Below, piece by piece: positions 14,842-21,497 of a stretch of DNA of 21,497 nucleotides. Under the pieces are notes generated by a model, which saw only the letters and a program-made list of their open reading frames with translations, was not told the DNA's origin and made no database searches. The position numbers were made by a program, and so were the translations under genes. The DNA comes from JBDRGC01 sp043818215 (GTDB lineage Bacteria; Chloroflexota; Anaerolineae; Anaerolineales; UBA11858), in NCBI GenBank assembly GCA_043818215.1, contig JBDRGC010000370.1:1-21497 (forward strand). Reading direction: 5' to 3'. Positions within the stretch are counted from its first letter, which is position 1, and each line of letters begins with the position of its first letter.

Positions 14842-15397
14842 AGCTGCTTGGGAAATTCACCAATTCCTGAATAAACACAGCATCACTTATGCCGTCATCG
14901 GCGGCATCGCCGTTCAAAAATGGGGGGACCAACGCTTCACACGAGATGTAGACCTGTCAGTTGCCACTCCCCTGGTCGAAGGGTCCGCGCCAATCATTCG
15001 CCTCATCACCGGTCATTTCCCCTCACGGTCTGCTGACCCATTCACCTTTGCCCGCCAAACTCGCATGATTCTCGTCACCGCCAGCAACGGCGTGGAGGTG
15101 GACATCTCGCTGGCCCTGCCGGGTTACGAAGACGAGATGTTCGCCCGCACCATCGAGTATGAACTGGAAGCGGGGAAATCAATCCATCTCTGCTCCCCCG
15201 AAGATCTCATCATCCATAAAGCTGTCGCCGGACGCCCGCAAGACATTTTCGACATCCAGGGCATTATCTACCGGCAGGGGGAAAAGCTAGATTTGGGTTA
15301 CATCCGCGGCTGGTTAGCACAATTCGCCGAAGTATTGGAAAACTCCGAAGTGCAATCCTGCTTCGAAGATGCCTGGCAGCGTTACTTGACCCCATAA
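14825..15397 (+). CDS. Nucleotidyltransferase, AbiEii/MNT-like candidate toxin
   Basis: A 190-residue protein of the nucleotidyltransferase superfamily. The signature is VIGGIAVQKWGDQRFTRDVDL (positions 24-44): GG at 26-27, D41 and D43, with a third carboxylate probably D93 (VEVDISL). SPEDLIIHKAVAGRPQDIFD (124-143) matches the conserved lysine and aspartate segment of the AbiEii/DUF1814-type family. Such proteins transfer nucleotides to tRNA or other targets and are toxins in type IV or type VII toxin-antitoxin systems. The start has GAGGAG directly upstream inside the preceding gene, and the two frames overlap by 17 bases. The gene converges with the Uma2 gene at 15478. Confidence 0.85.
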   Translation: MNPRFEAAWEIHQFLNKHSITYAVIGGIAVQKWGDQRFTRDVDLSVATPLVEGSAPIIRLITGHFPSRSADPFTFARQTRMILVTASNGVEVDISLALPGYEDEMFARTIEYELEAGKSIHLCSPEDLIIHKAVAGRPQDIFDIQGIIYRQGEKLDLGYIRGWLAQFAEVLENSEVQSCFEDAWQRYLTP

Positions 15398-15434
15398 CAA
15401 TTGGAAAAACAGGGGCCAGAATCGCTACGATAAC

Positions 15435-15461
15435 CTGCGTGGCTATGCTGAAGGCAACCGC
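15435..15461 (+). pseudogene. Relic of the antitoxin-like gene
   Basis: 27 bases here match 14608-14634 at 23 positions and read LRGYAEGNR against LRGYAEVNR in the intact gene. A stop codon follows two codons later. It suggests a second, decayed copy of the small gene downstream of the nucleotidyltransferase. The match is short, so chance or a short duplication cannot be excluded. Confidence 0.45.
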
Positions 15462-15477
15462 CTATAAAACCCTATCT

Positions 15478-16206
15478 CTACTGCTCGTGCAGCCGGTTGG
15501 CAAAGTCCGCGTGCGACTCCGAGGCCAATCCATCTTGTAAAACAGCCAATATCTTTTGCAAATCGTCAGCCCAAAAGGCGACCGAATCTAACCACAGTCC
15601 CGGAAATACTTCGCTGCGAAGAATGCCATTTTCGTCTGGCGCCAGGGCCTCATAAACGCCCTCGCGTAAAACGAACCAGTCTATGCGTTTCTCATACATC
15701 TGGATTGCGATGTACTCCTGCACACCGGAGCGGGCGTAGACGCGGCGTTTGGTATGCAGGTCGTAGGAGACGCTGCTGGCGGAAATCTCAACGACGAGTT
15801 CAGGCGGGCCTTCGATGTAGTCGTCTTCCGAAATTCGGGAGTGTCCCCCCTGTTCAGGTTCCAGGCGCAATAAGATATCAGGCTGAACTTCATTCTCGAA
15901 GTCTAACCGCACGGTTGCATTATCGCTGGGGTCAATGACGAGGGTCGCTGCCACGTAAGTGCCAATCCAAGTACTGATGTAGATATGCGGTTTACCGTGT
16001 TTTTGGTGATGCACAGGTGAGGGCATGTAAACTACTCCTTCGATGAGTTCAGCCTTTTTGATTTCCGGGTGGGCGTTGTAGCGGCGTTCGAATTCCATAC
16101 GCGTCAGAAGATCGCCGGTATTGAGTGGAGGGGGATGGAATTGCGACAGTTGAACTGGTTTCATTTGTCGCGAGCGTTCGAGCATTACAGGGGCTAGAGT
16201 TGTCAT
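15478..16206 (-). CDS. Uma2-family putative endonuclease (DUF820)
   Basis: A 242-residue protein of the Uma2/DUF820 family, which has a PD-(D/E)XK nuclease fold. Visible motifs are AELIEGVVYMPSPVHH (52-67, with E53), the core aspartate D110 in ENEVQPDILLRL (104-115), and GPPELVVEIS (133-142, E140), followed by DLHTKRRVYARSGVQEYIAI (149-168) with K153. All catalytic positions seem present. The family is abundant in cyanobacteria and Chloroflexota, often spread by transfer; its function is poorly known. The start at 16206 has AGAAGG upstream. A TATAAT on the minus strand (16266-16261) lies 55 bases before the start, without a clear -35. Confidence 0.9.
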   Translation of the reverse strand: MTTLAPVMLERSRQMKPVQLSQFHPPPLNTGDLLTRMEFERRYNAHPEIKKAELIEGVVYMPSPVHHQKHGKPHIYISTWIGTYVAATLVIDPSDNATVRLDFENEVQPDILLRLEPEQGGHSRISEDDYIEGPPELVVEISASSVSYDLHTKRRVYARSGVQEYIAIQMYEKRIDWFVLREGVYEALAPDENGILRSEVFPGLWLDSVAFWADDLQKILAVLQDGLASESHADFANRLHEQ

Positions 16207-17134
16207 TTCAACACCTTCTTGGGCAGGATGAACATGGTTGGGGCAATTGCACTTGTTGTTATTATAGCACGGAGTTTATGGCTCTCGCCCGATGAGTTGG
16301 CTTGCCCTCGCAGCAACGGCCAGCAGAGACCGAGCACGTCCTAGCTCTACCTTGCCCATGGCAAGCCAACCAACCACACCGGCCCCAACCCACCGCTCCA
16401 GTGCTACAGCAGACCCAGCAGCCCACTGCGCAACAACGGCACACGCCAACTGCGCTGAATGTGATCCCAGACTACGTGCCTTAAGCTGTGATCGTGGTTC
16501 CCACGAACCCGACGCCGACTGCGCTTCCGAGTGCCAGTTGTGACACTGTGCAGACGCCGGTCCTGCGCAACCATGCCACTGGCGATACTCGGCATCGCCT
16601 CCCCGATGAGCCAGTCAGCGCTGCTCTCCGGTCTATGCCCCATCAAGATGAGACCTATACAGGCCAGGATGACAAACAAGTGCAATCTGGATTGCGCATA
16701 TCGTACAAATTGAAACAGGGAGAAAGATGTGATAGAATTCATAAGCCAGTTTTGTTTTGGTTGGGTCTGATTTACTAAACTTTACCGCAAAACTTGCATT
16801 CTGATTATGGGCAATTCCCAACTCGTTTTTGCACTGCTCTACCGGCTTTTTGGCGTCAAATCGCCCGTTCTCCCCCGCTTTTTTTGTGCCCAGTTCGATA
16901 CGCTCACAAAATAATTACCGCAAAGAACGCCTACCTATGCAAGCATATCATCCCGGTATCTAGGGACTGGCACTTGCGCCAGATTGCACATCGTACCGAT
17001 GTTCTTTCGGGAGTGCAGGTCGAGTTCGCTGAGAGAAAAACAAAGCCAAAACTCTGCACTCTCTGCGAACTTCGCGAAGCATACCCGAAGGGGTACCGCC
17101 GTGAGATAGCCTTTTTTCAGTAGAGTCATACTTC
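16207..17134. other. Long gap without a convincing gene
   Basis: No open frame here has a start site, composition and domain I can support. A Pro/Thr/Gln-rich reading (PTAPVLQQTQQPTAQQRHTP, near 16370-16460) and, on the minus strand, a hydrophobic stretch (LFVILACIGLILMG, near 16620-16680) look like worn coding remnants. Near the end, GTTCGCTGAGAG (17024-17035) and CTCTCTGCGAAC (17059-17070) are inverted (11 of 12), with GAGTGCAG and CTGCACTC just outside and inside. The region may be decayed genes plus small repeats. Confidence 0.5.
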
Positions 17135-18163
17135 ATGATGCCAAATCTTCAATCTCCAATCTCCAATCTCCAATCTCCAATCCCCAATCCCCAATCTCCA
17201 ATCTCCAATCTCCAATCTCCAATCTCCAATCTCCAATCTCCAATCCCCAATCCCCAATCTCCAATCCCCAATCCCCAATCTCCAATCCCCAATCCCCAAT
17301 CTCCAATCTCCAATCCCCAATCCCCAATCCCCAATCTCCAATCTCCAATCTCCAATCTCCAATCCCCAATCTCCAATCTCCAATCTCCAGATCATCTCTG
17401 GCCCCAAATTTCCTCCCTGCCCTATTTCCGCGCCCTCATCCGTGCCGTGGAAGCGAGCTTTTATGACGACATCCAACTCCCCGCGCCGAGTCTCGACCTG
17501 GGCTGCGGCGACGGTCACTTTGCCAGCCTCACCTTCGACCGCCCCCTCGAAGTCGGCGTGGATCCCTGGTGGGGGTCGCTGCGAGAAGCCAGCGGGAGGG
17601 ATGCCTACCGGGGGTTGGTGCAGGCCGATGGGGCGCGGATGCCCTTCCCCGATGCATACTTTGCCAGCGCGGTGAGCAACTCCGTGCTGGAACACATCCC
17701 CCACCTCGACGCCGTCCTCGCTGAGACAGCCCGTCTCCTCAGGCCGGGCGCCCCCTTCGTTTTCTGCGTCCCCAACGAGCGCTACCTGACCGAGTTAACT
17801 ATCCCCGGCATTTTTGCTCGTCTCGGCTTGCGACGTCTGGGAGACGCTTACACGGAATGGTTCCGGCGGATGTCGCGCGTCCACCACGCTAATCCGCCTG
17901 AAGTCTGGGATATGCGTTTGCAGCAAGCCGGGTTCACCCTCGAAAATTGGTGGCATTACTTTTCCCCTGAGGCCATGCGAGTCTTGGAGTGGGGCCATTA
18001 CTTCGGCCTCCCCAGTCTGGTAGCCCACTGGCTGACCGGTCGCTGGATTCTGATCCCCACCCGTTGGAATTTAACCCTCACGCGGCGAATTGTGCGTTCT
18101 CATGCTAAGTCCGAATCCCACCCACAAGGGACATTCACTTTTTACGTAGCCCGCAGAAAGTGA
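17135..18163 (+). CDS. Class I SAM-dependent methyltransferase with a repeat-encoded N-terminus
   Basis: 342 residues as read from ATG 17135. Residues 4-85 are an unbroken repeat (NLQSPIS, NLQSPIP, NPQSPIS), encoded by about 35 heptanucleotides. Residues 86-342 are the enzyme: SAM-binding motif LDLGCGDGHFAS (120-131), acidic end of strand 2 VGVDPWW (140-146), MPFPDAYFASAVSNSVLEHI (169-188) and LLRPGAPFVFCVPNERY (201-217). No ATG occurs between the array and the SAM motif, and no Shine-Dalgarno site precedes 17135. So either translation starts upstream and runs through the array, or it starts at a non-ATG codon such as GTG 17447. The target is unknown. It is followed 19 bp later by a second methyltransferase gene, so the two probably form an operon. 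Confidence 0.8.
   Translation: MMPNLQSPISNLQSPIPNPQSPISNLQSPISNLQSPIPNPQSPIPNPQSPIPNPQSPISNPQSPIPNLQSPISNLQSPISNLQSPDHLWPQISSLPYFRALIRAVEASFYDDIQLPAPSLDLGCGDGHFASLTFDRPLEVGVDPWWGSLREASGRDAYRGLVQADGARMPFPDAYFASAVSNSVLEHIPHLDAVLAETARLLRPGAPFVFCVPNERYLTELTIPGIFARLGLRRLGDAYTEWFRRMSRVHHANPPEVWDMRLQQAGFTLENWWHYFSPEAMRVLEWGHYFGLPSLVAHWLTGRWILIPTRWNLTLTRRIVRSHAKSESHPQGTFTFYVARRK
17142..17390 (+). repeat. Heptanucleotide array (CAATCYC), in-frame with the methyltransferase
   Basis: About 35 units of CAATCTC or CAATCCC, all in one orientation. It is the complement of the GATTGGR unit at 5929-6100. Because 7 is not a multiple of 3, each unit moves the frame by one. In this orientation the repeat has no stop codon in any frame. 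Confidence 0.95.
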
Positions 18164-18182
18164 CAGGTCAGGGATCAGGAAA

Positions 18183-18920
18183 ATGAACAATCTCCAACCC
18201 CTAATCTTCGACGAAATCTATTTCGAAACCGACACCTACGAAAACGTTTCCTTCGAGAAATACAGCCAATACTGGTGGTCGAACCGCTTCTACGCCATCC
18301 TGGCTCGCCGATATGGAATGCCCAGTACACGTCTACTCGAAATCGGCTGCGGGCTGGGTCACCTCTCGGGCCAACTCGAAGACAGCTTCGACACCTACGC
18401 CATCGATGTCAACGCCTGGGCGATCCAGCAAGCGCCCCAAGTCGCTCCGGCCACGCGCTTCAACCTGGCCTCGGCAGAAGATCTGCCTTTCGCAAGGGAC
18501 TCTTTCGGGGTCATCATCATAAAGCATGTGGTTGAGCACCTGCCCCGGCCTGAGCAGGCCATCCGCGAACTGGGACGCATCTTGGCCCCAGGCGGCGTGC
18601 TGATCCTCTCGGCTCCCAACCTAGCATCCCTGCTGAAACCCCTCAAAGGTGAGCGCTGGATCGGTTATCAGGATCCCACTCATATCTCCCTTAAACCGCC
18701 AGACGAATGGCTGCACCTGCTCCGCCACGAAGCCGGGCTGCGGGTCGTGCGCGCCTTTTCCGACGGCTTCTGGGATGTTCCCTACCTCCCATTGATCCCT
18801 ACCAAAGTGCAGAAACTGATTTTTGGCTCATTGGGCGGATTTCAGGCCATCACCGGGTGGGTATTTTTGCCCCTCCGCTGGGGGGAGAGCATGATCGTAA
18901 TTGCCCGCAAACCGGCCTGA
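18183..18920 (+). CDS. Class I SAM-dependent methyltransferase
   Basis: 245 residues, starting at ATG 18183 with AGGA upstream, 19 bp after the preceding methyltransferase. SAM-binding motif LLEIGCGLGHLSG is at 51-63, acidic residue D75 in TYAIDVNAWA, AEDLPFARDSFGVIIIKHVV at 98-117 with EHLP, and ILAPGGVLILSAPN at 133-146. The C-terminal part (150-245) is hydrophobic and aromatic (FDVPYLPLIP-like, GWVFLPLRWGESMIVIARK), as in methyltransferases acting on lipids or glycans, but the substrate cannot be named. It lies between a methyltransferase and a membrane glycosyltransferase, which favours a role in envelope glycan or lipid modification. Confidence 0.88.
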   Translation: MNNLQPLIFDEIYFETDTYENVSFEKYSQYWWSNRFYAILARRYGMPSTRLLEIGCGLGHLSGQLEDSFDTYAIDVNAWAIQQAPQVAPATRFNLASAEDLPFARDSFGVIIIKHVVEHLPRPEQAIRELGRILAPGGVLILSAPNLASLLKPLKGERWIGYQDPTHISLKPPDEWLHLLRHEAGLRVVRAFSDGFWDVPYLPLIPTKVQKLIFGSLGGFQAITGWVFLPLRWGESMIVIARKPA

Positions 18921-18960
18921 TTTGAGAGTATAATTCCCCCCTCGTATACGCGGAGATGAG

Positions 18961-21129
18961 ATGGAAGAACCCAGTGTCCTTGACTATATAAAATCGAAAA
19001 TATTTTTTTGGCGGGAGGAGCGGATCAATATCCCCGCGGCGGACGCAAGCGTGGAATTGGATATGGCTGCCGCCCCCCCTCCCCCCGGTTCCCCTGCCCC
19101 TCGCCCCCCTGCTCCCCTGCCCCCTGCCTCCCCCGCCCCCCTGCCCCCAGGCTCAGGTTGGACGCTGGTGCGCGTCTTTATGACATTGGCGCTGGCGTTT
19201 ATCGCCCAACGCGCCCTGGAACCTCCCAACCGCTCCGTGACCACGGGGGTGATCTTCTACCTGCTGGCGGCGGGATGGCTTGTTTGGAGCAGCTTGCGCG
19301 GCGAGTGGAAGCTGGCGCCCCAACCTCCCGCCGAACAGAGAACAGACCCTCTCACAGTGCGCCGGCCAGGGGTATGGATATGTATTCCGCTGGCGCTGAT
19401 TGCTTTCCTGATGTTTGGGGGCAACCGTTTCACAACTGCCAATCTGTCAGTATGGATTCTTGCTTTTGGGGCCTTTGTATACGCCTTTTGGCTGCCTTAC
19501 CCCCAGAGACAGCCCTGGTGGAAGCGGCTGCCAGATGCGTGGTCGCGCTTCCGGGAGCAGGGCATCACTTTCTCTCCCTGGACTCTGTTGGTGCTGGCGG
19601 TGTTTGCGCTCTCTGCGTTTTATCGGTTCTACCAACTGGAGCAGGTGCCCGCGGAAATGTTCAGCGACCACGCTGAGAAACTGCTGGATGTGGCTGATGT
19701 GCTCAACGGTCAGACGCGCATTTTCTTTCCGCGTAACACAGGGCGTGAAGCCTTTCAGATGTATCTGACTGCCGCCATGGCTTTGATCTTCGATACAGGC
19801 TTATCATTTCTCAGCTTGAAACTCGGCACTGCCTTGTGCGGCTTATTTACTTTGCCTTTCATATATTTGCTGGGCAAAGAAGTAGCCAACCGCCGCGTTG
19901 GGCTGCTGGCAATGTTTTTCACCGGGATTGCCTATTGGCCCAACGTGATTTCGCGGGTGGCGTTGCGTTTCACACTGTACCCGTTCTTTGTGGCTCCGGC
20001 GCTGTATTTCCTTGTCCGCGGGCTGCGGCGCAGAAACCGTAACGATTTTATCCTTGCGGGGATTGCGCTAGGGCTGGGGCTGCACGGTTACAACCCCTAC
20101 CGCTTCGTGCCAATCGTGGTCGTGGCTGTTGTGGGATTGTACTTGCTGCACCGCCAGTCCCAGGGAGCGCGCACGCAAACCGTGTGGGGATTGGCGCTGT
20201 TGGCTTTGACCTCGTTGATGGTCTTCCTGCCTCTGCTGCGTTACTGGATTTCCGAACCAGAGATATTCTCGTATCGGGCACTGACGCGCATAAGTTCGCT
20301 GGAACGCCCGCTGCCTGGCCCGGCACTGGAAATTTTCTTCGAGAATTTGTGGCACGCGTTGGTTATGCCCTTCTGGGATAACGGCGAGATTTGGGTGCAT
20401 TCCATTCCCCATCGACCGGCATTAGGAATTGTTGCGGCGGTGTTTTTATTTGTCGGAGTGTTGTTGTTGGCCGTGCGCTATATGCGCCAGCGGAACTGGC
20501 TTGATATTTTCTTACTGGTTTCGATACCTTTGTTGATGATGCCCTCTGTTCTGTCGTTGGCCTTCCCGTCAGAGAATCCCTCGCTCAACCGCACGGGGGG
20601 GGCGATGATCCTGATTTTCCTGATCGTGGGGATGGGTCTCGATGGCCTGCTCACCACCCTCCAATCGCGTTCGCTTTTCCCCGGCGGGACCTGGCTGGCC
20701 TGGGGGCTGGCAGCCACCTTGCTGGTCTGGTCAGCAGCCCAAAATTACGATCTGGTCTTCCGGCAATATCACGAGCAATTCCAGCAGAGCGCCTGGAATA
20801 CATCTGAGTTGGGGGCTGTCATCCGGCAGTTCGCGGATTCAGCGGGAGCCGAGGACAGCGCCTGGGTGGTTCCCTATCCCCATTGGGTCGACACCCGCCT
20901 GGTGGGAATCAGGGCCGGCTTCCCGGGGCGGGATTATGCCTTGTGGGCCGATGATTTGATAGATACGGTGGAAGACCCGCGCACCAAATTGTTCCTGTTC
21001 AAACCCGAAGATACCGAAGCGTTGGGAATTTTGCGCGATCTTTACCCAGCGGGTTCGCTCCGTCTGTACAACTCGGCGATGGACAGCAGAGATTTCTACA
21101 TGTATTTTGTACCTCCGGCTGAACGTTGA
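18961..21129 (+). CDS. GT39-like multi-pass membrane glycosyltransferase
   Basis: 722 residues, start ATG 18961 with GGAG at 18952-18955; a TATAAT lies at 18929-18934. Residues 1-37 are soluble. Residues 38-65 are a Pro/Ala linker (APPPPGSPAPRPPAPLPP) encoded by C-rich repeat DNA. About 11-13 transmembrane segments follow between residues 68 and 590. In the first large outer loop, SDHAEKLLDVADVLNG (235-250) carries the acidic residues expected at the catalytic site of GT39/ArnT-type enzymes, followed by FPRNTGREAFQMY. The C-terminal 600-722 is an extracytoplasmic domain. Such enzymes transfer sugars from a polyprenyl-phosphate donor to proteins or lipids outside the membrane. The family assignment is by layout, so the donor and acceptor are unknown. 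Confidence 0.82.
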   Translation: MEEPSVLDYIKSKIFFWREERINIPAADASVELDMAAAPPPPGSPAPRPPAPLPPASPAPLPPGSGWTLVRVFMTLALAFIAQRALEPPNRSVTTGVIFYLLAAGWLVWSSLRGEWKLAPQPPAEQRTDPLTVRRPGVWICIPLALIAFLMFGGNRFTTANLSVWILAFGAFVYAFWLPYPQRQPWWKRLPDAWSRFREQGITFSPWTLLVLAVFALSAFYRFYQLEQVPAEMFSDHAEKLLDVADVLNGQTRIFFPRNTGREAFQMYLTAAMALIFDTGLSFLSLKLGTALCGLFTLPFIYLLGKEVANRRVGLLAMFFTGIAYWPNVISRVALRFTLYPFFVAPALYFLVRGLRRRNRNDFILAGIALGLGLHGYNPYRFVPIVVVAVVGLYLLHRQSQGARTQTVWGLALLALTSLMVFLPLLRYWISEPEIFSYRALTRISSLERPLPGPALEIFFENLWHALVMPFWDNGEIWVHSIPHRPALGIVAAVFLFVGVLLLAVRYMRQRNWLDIFLLVSIPLLMMPSVLSLAFPSENPSLNRTGGAMILIFLIVGMGLDGLLTTLQSRSLFPGGTWLAWGLAATLLVWSAAQNYDLVFRQYHEQFQQSAWNTSELGAVIRQFADSAGAEDSAWVVPYPHWVDTRLVGIRAGFPGRDYALWADDLIDTVEDPRTKLFLFKPEDTEALGILRDLYPAGSLRLYNSAMDSRDFYMYFVPPAER
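19070..19150 (+). repeat. C-rich short repeats inside the glycosyltransferase gene
   Basis: Degenerate CCCCTGC-type units of 7-9 bp encoding the Pro/Ala linker. A G-rich array of the complementary type follows the same gene at 21130-21206. The reading frame stays open, so the array is tolerated as a linker. Confidence 0.7.
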
Positions 21130-21206
21130 GCGGGGAGGCAGGGGAGCGGGGGAGCGGGGTGGGCAGGGGTGCGAGAGGGCAGGGGTGCGGGGGAGCGAGG
21201 AGGGTG
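21130..21206. repeat. G-rich short tandem repeats
   Basis: Units like GGGGAGC and GGGGTGC directly after the glycosyltransferase stop codon, complementary in type to the C-rich tract at 19070-19150. No gene and no clear terminator is seen. Confidence 0.7.
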
Positions 21207-21213
21207 GAAGGTT

Positions 21214-21426
21214 GCCGCCTCGCCGACTCGCCGCCTCGCCGACTCGCTGACTCGCCGACTCGCTGACTCGCCGACTCGCTGACTCGCCGACTCGCTGACT
21301 CGCCGACTCGCCGACTCGCCAACTCGCCGACTCGCTGACTCGCCGACTCGCCGACTCGCTGACTCGCTGACTCGCCGACCGCTGACTCGCTGACTCGCTG
21401 ACTCGCTGACTCGCCGACTCGCTGAA
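21214..21426. repeat. Octanucleotide tandem array (GACTCGCY)
   Basis: About 26 units of 8 bp, GACTCGCC or GACTCGCT, with GCCTCGCC variants at the start and one 7-base unit near 21378-21384. The array ends four bases before the start codon of the next gene and leaves no room for a Shine-Dalgarno sequence. Confidence 0.92.
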
Positions 21427-21430
21427 TCCC

Positions 21431-21497
21431 ATGCCCACCAACTTACCCCCAGAATACTTCGAGGTAGAAAAGCGATACAAGGCCGCCAGCACTCCCG
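21431..21497 (+). CDS. N-terminus of a TGS/DRG-type GTPase (cut by window end)
   Basis: Only 22 codons are visible: MPTNLPPEYFEVEKRYKAAS then TP. This matches the typical start (MPxNLxPxYxEAEKRYREAK) of the TGS-domain GTPases of the DRG/Obg-related group found in Chloroflexota and Archaea, from memory of that family. The GTPase motifs lie beyond the window, so the call rests on the first 22 residues only. The start is preceded by the octamer array with no ribosome binding site. Confidence 0.6.
   Translation, partial: MPTNLPPEYFEVEKRYKAASTP

Noticed and set aside
16404..16742. Minus-strand frame with a hydrophobic segment
   Set aside because: One hydrophobic stretch but no ribosome binding site, no family resemblance and basic low-quality sequence on both sides. 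At best a remnant.
17126..17704. Long minus-strand frames reading GDWRLEIGDW repeats
   Set aside because: They are the other strand of the heptamer array and the methyltransferase gene. Repeats without stops make long frames by chance, and no domain is present.
20839..21492. Minus-strand frame rich in SASQRVSES repeats
   Set aside because: It is the octamer array plus the antisense of the glycosyltransferase 3' end. It has no start site or fold of its own.

Overview
The window looks like a chromosomal segment of a Chloroflexota bacterium, probably Anaerolineae-like. The reasons are indirect: the mix of gene families (cysteine-desulfurase-like VC1184 subfamily, NACHT-FGE protein, GT39-like membrane glycosyltransferase, TGS-type GTPase start), GC-rich coding DNA with more AT-rich gaps, and many 7-bp and 8-bp tandem arrays between genes. 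No 16S or other marker gene is present, so the assignment is inference.

Layout. 1-2760: a small hairpin repeat, a universal stress protein gene broken by a frameshift in a C5 run (minus), a repeat-cored element with terminal inverted repeats, a class V aminotransferase gene broken near its 3' end (plus), then a heptamer array between two copies of a covarying hairpin. 2766-7016 (all minus): tRNA-Arg(CCU) with a good promoter, a response regulator fused to a class III nucleotide cyclase, an SLC13-type anion permease with two RCK_C-like regulatory domains, and an unknown three-helix membrane protein. 7300-7520: tandem hairpins and a candidate structured small RNA ending in an intrinsic terminator. 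7623-15397 (plus): a large NACHT NTPase with a C-terminal FGE/C-type-lectin-fold domain whose 3' end has the codon signature of a diversity-generating retroelement variable region; a HerA/DUF87 ATPase; a metallophosphoesterase; and a two-gene nucleotidyltransferase toxin-antitoxin-like operon. 15478-16206 (minus): a Uma2-family putative nuclease. 16207-17134: about 0.9 kb with no convincing gene. 17135-21129 (plus): two SAM-dependent methyltransferases and a GT39-like multi-pass glycosyltransferase, a likely cell-envelope or glycan cluster. 21431 to the end: the first 22 codons of a TGS/DRG-type GTPase.

The most interesting signals are: (1) the DGR-like variable region at about 10263-10372, with no reverse transcriptase or template repeat in the window, so any mutator would act in trans; (2) a family-like architecture of short mobile-looking elements (terminal inverted repeats, a heptamer array, a hairpin apex, a second heptamer array in the other orientation, terminal inverted repeat, flanking direct repeat), seen clearly at 12681-12906 with a 5-bp target duplication and again at 655-890; (3) a heptamer array of about 35 units read as the N-terminus of a methyltransferase. 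That array has no stop in any frame, so each unit gained or lost would shift the downstream frame, making it a candidate phase-variation switch; (4) a 104-bp tandem repeat with a conserved long hairpin in front of the HerA gene. The NACHT, HerA-phosphoesterase and toxin-antitoxin genes together look like an accessory, possibly defensive, region, but that functional link is inference.
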